Origin: Streptomyces roseoverticillatus
GTDB lineage: Bacteria > Actinomycetota > Actinomycetes > Streptomycetales > Streptomycetaceae
Length of the DNA stretch: 64,000 bases
Reading direction: 5' to 3'
NCBI RefSeq assembly: GCF_000719265.1
Contig: NZ_JOFL01000038.1
Location: 1-64,000 of the forward strand
This document shows positions 62,307-64,000 of this stretch, one piece after another. A program made the position numbers and the translations under genes. Each line of letters opens with the position of its first letter. Position 1 is the first letter of the stretch. The notes under the pieces were generated by a model that was not told where the DNA came from, searched no databases, and saw nothing but the letters and a program-made list of their open reading frames with translations.

Positions 62307-63731
62307 GTGCGCAAGGCATTCAGATGGCTGCTGGCCCTGACGGTGCTCGTGGGCACCGTCGGCGCCGGCGGCACCGCGAGCGCAGCAGCGACCACAGAGC
62401 CGGACATCAAGGAACGCGTCCTCAAGATCCCGGGGATGAAGCTCGTCGAGGAGAAGCCCTACGAGGGCTACCGCTACCTCGTCCTGACCTACGACCAGCC
62501 GGTCGACCACCGGAACCCGGCCAAGGGGACGTTCCAGCAGCGCTTCACGCTGCTGCACAAGTCGACCGACCGGCCCACCGTGTTCTTCACCTCCGGCTAC
62601 AACGTCAACACCAGCCCGGGCCGCAGCGAGCCGACCCGCATCGTCGACGGCAACCAGGTGTCGCTGGAGTACCGGTTCTTCACCCCGTCGCGGCCCCAGC
62701 CGGCTGACTGGTCGAAGCTGGACATCTACCAGGCGGCCAGTGACCAGCACCGCCTCTACGCCGCCCTCAAGCCGCTCTACGGCAAGAACTGGCTGGCCAC
62801 CGGCGGCAGCAAGGGCGGCATGACGGCCACGTACTACCGCCGCTTCTACCCGAACGACATGAACGGCACCGTCGCCTACGTCGCGCCCAACGACGTCGAC
62901 AACGACGACGACTCGGCCTACGACCGGTTCTTCGCGAACGTTGGCGACCAGGCCTGCCGCAACCAGCTGAACTCGGTGCAGCGCCAGGCGCTGCTGCGCC
63001 GCGGCGAGATCGTCGGCCGCTACCAGAAGTGGGCCGGCGAGAACGGCAAGACGTTCAAGGTCATCGGCGACGCCGACAAGGCCTACGAGAACGTCGTCCT
63101 CGACCTGGTCTACTCGTTCTGGCAGTACCACCTGCAGAGCGAGTGCGCGACCGTGCCCGCCACGAACGCCTCCACCGATGACCTGTACAAGTTCATCGAC
63201 ACCATCTCGGGCTTCGACGGCTACACCGACCAGGGCCTGGAGCGCTTCACGCCGTACTACTACCAGGCGGGCACCGAGCTCGGCGCGCCCACCGTGAAGT
63301 ACCCGCACCTCAAGGGCCTGCTGCGGTACCCGGACGCCGTCCAGCCGCGCGCCTACGTGCCGCGGGACATCCCGATGAAGTTCAAGCGCAACGCGATGGC
63401 GGACGTCGACCGCTGGGTGCGCGACGACAGCAAGCGGATGCTCTTCGTCTACGGGCAGAACGACCCGTGGAGCAGCGAGCCGTTCCGCCTCGGCAGGAAC
63501 GCGGCCGCGCGCGAGGACTACCGCTTCTACGCGCCCGGCGGCAACCACGGCTCCAACATCGCCCAGCTGGTCGCCGACGAGCGGGCCACGGCCACGGCTA
63601 AGGTCCTGCAGTGGGCGGGCGTCGCCCCGGCGGCGGTGGCGGAGGACGCCTCGCACGCCAAGCCGCTCGCCACGTACGACGCGAAGCTCGACAAGCCGCT
63701 CGTCGAGCCGCGGAAGGGCCTGCGCCCGTAG
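62307..63731 (+). CDS. Secreted tripeptidyl aminopeptidase-like S37 peptidase
   Basis: 474 aa with a signal peptide (residues 1-26). An alpha/beta-hydrolase fold of the Streptomyces PS-10/S37 family has the nucleophile Ser in WLATGGSKGGMTATYY (G-G-S-K-G). VAPNDVDNDDDSAYDRFF carries an acid region and LFVYGQNDPWS/ APGGNHGSNI the Asp and His of the triad. The enzyme removes tri- or tetrapeptides from exported proteins. GTG at 62307 follows GGGAGGG. The C-terminus is an Ala/Lys-rich short tail. Such peptidases belong to the developmental and nutrient-release secretome that AdpA often controls in Streptomyces. Confidence 0.92.
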   Translation: MRKAFRWLLALTVLVGTVGAGGTASAAATTEPDIKERVLKIPGMKLVEEKPYEGYRYLVLTYDQPVDHRNPAKGTFQQRFTLLHKSTDRPTVFFTSGYNVNTSPGRSEPTRIVDGNQVSLEYRFFTPSRPQPADWSKLDIYQAASDQHRLYAALKPLYGKNWLATGGSKGGMTATYYRRFYPNDMNGTVAYVAPNDVDNDDDSAYDRFFANVGDQACRNQLNSVQRQALLRRGEIVGRYQKWAGENGKTFKVIGDADKAYENVVLDLVYSFWQYHLQSECATVPATNASTDDLYKFIDTISGFDGYTDQGLERFTPYYYQAGTELGAPTVKYPHLKGLLRYPDAVQPRAYVPRDIPMKFKRNAMADVDRWVRDDSKRMLFVYGQNDPWSSEPFRLGRNAAAREDYRFYAPGGNHGSNIAQLVADERATATAKVLQWAGVAPAAVAEDASHAKPLATYDAKLDKPLVEPRKGLRP

Positions 63732-63771
63732 GCCACCGGCCGCGGAAGGGCAGCCCCGCCGCACCGGCGGG

Positions 63772-64000
63772 TCAGGACAGGCGGCGGGCGCACCCGACGG
63801 GTGCCCCGCCGCCCACTTGTACGTACAGGTCCGTCGAGGGCGGGCACTCCCGGCGCGCGCCGACCTCCGTCGTGACGCGGTACTCGGGGGCGCGGGCCCC
63901 CGAGCCGTCGCAGGCGGTCTCCTTCACCACCCCGTCCCGCTGGGCGTAGAGGCAGTCGCCGGTCACCGTCAGGGGCCCGCCGCCCATGCCCGGGTCGCCC
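63772..64000 (-). CDS. Secreted Cys-containing protein, C-terminal part (5' end outside window)
   Basis: The frame enters from the right edge and ends at 63772. The visible 76 residues are beta-rich (GDCLYAQRDGVVKETACDG, EYRVTTEVGARRECPPSTDLYVQVGGGAPVGCARRLS) with four cysteines able to form two disulfides. The pattern resembles the C-terminal domain of LppU/SCO3897-like extracytoplasmic proteins, whose N-terminal lipobox or TM would be outside the window. Function unknown. Confidence 0.6.
   Translation of the reverse strand, partial: GDPGMGGGPLTVTGDCLYAQRDGVVKETACDGSGARAPEYRVTTEVGARRECPPSTDLYVQVGGGAPVGCARRLS

Overview
The window is very GC-rich actinobacterial chromosomal DNA, almost certainly from a Streptomyces. 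Third codon positions are strongly G/C, and GTG and TTG starts are common. It carries AdpA with its in-frame TTA codon, the cslA-glxA tip-polysaccharide pair, an AA10 LPMO with a DasR-type operator, and several small Streptomyces-type hypotheticals. No prophage, IS element or CRISPR array was seen.

Layout. 1-6,000 holds the end of a class F sortase, a GH6 lipoprotein and the convergent cslA-glxA operon. 5,969-10,857 is bounded by two identical tRNA-Lys(CTT) genes inside an 85-bp direct repeat; between them lie an NlpC/P60 hydrolase, the LPMO, a CcdA/DsbA-like thiol redox pair and two small envelope proteins. 10,835-17,861 holds an IclR regulator running into a tRNA, a divergent luciferase-like oxidoreductase, a PAS-GGDEF-EAL protein, a secreted M6-type protease followed by a 7 x 13-bp tandem array, and two small conserved proteins. 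18,090-23,340 is the most unusual part: an overlapping operon with a PAP2 membrane enzyme, a Cas4/Dna2-like Fe-S PD-(D/E)XK nuclease, an unrecognised 513-aa protein and a UPF1/Dna2-type SF1 helicase. It is followed by a scrambled copy of the helicase 3' end.

23,679-29,322 carries a histidine phosphatase and a sugar ABC importer with a GH1 beta-glucosidase. 29,333-38,633 holds a spermidine-synthase-like protein, a small protein resembling the one at 16,652, a TPR regulator, tRNA-His, orn, adpA, a universal stress protein, glmS and a small conserved protein. 38,735-41,454 holds a DUF4429/SHOCT protein and a GH20 hexosaminidase. 41,552-50,489 is acyl-CoA metabolism: a leucine-degradation operon (carboxyltransferase, biotin carboxylase, HMG-CoA lyase, acyl-CoA dehydrogenase) divergent from a TetR gene with two matching operators between them, then a second dehydrogenase and a thioesterase. 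50,531-64,000 holds a small membrane protein, a phosphatase-like protein, an agmatinase-family ureohydrolase, a decayed orphan kdpB, a phytase-like secreted protein, a fused ABC exporter, a DHFR-like protein, an HxlR/oxidoreductase pair, a secreted S37-type peptidase and the end of a cysteine-bearing secreted protein.

Functional themes are extracellular glycan synthesis and breakdown (cslA/glxA, GH6, LPMO, GH20, GH1 plus transporter, glmS), developmental control (adpA, orn, c-di-GMP protein) and branched-chain/acyl-CoA catabolism. The strongest candidate for an undescribed system is the nuclease/unknown/helicase operon at 18,263-22,430, which looks like Dna2 split over separate polypeptides.
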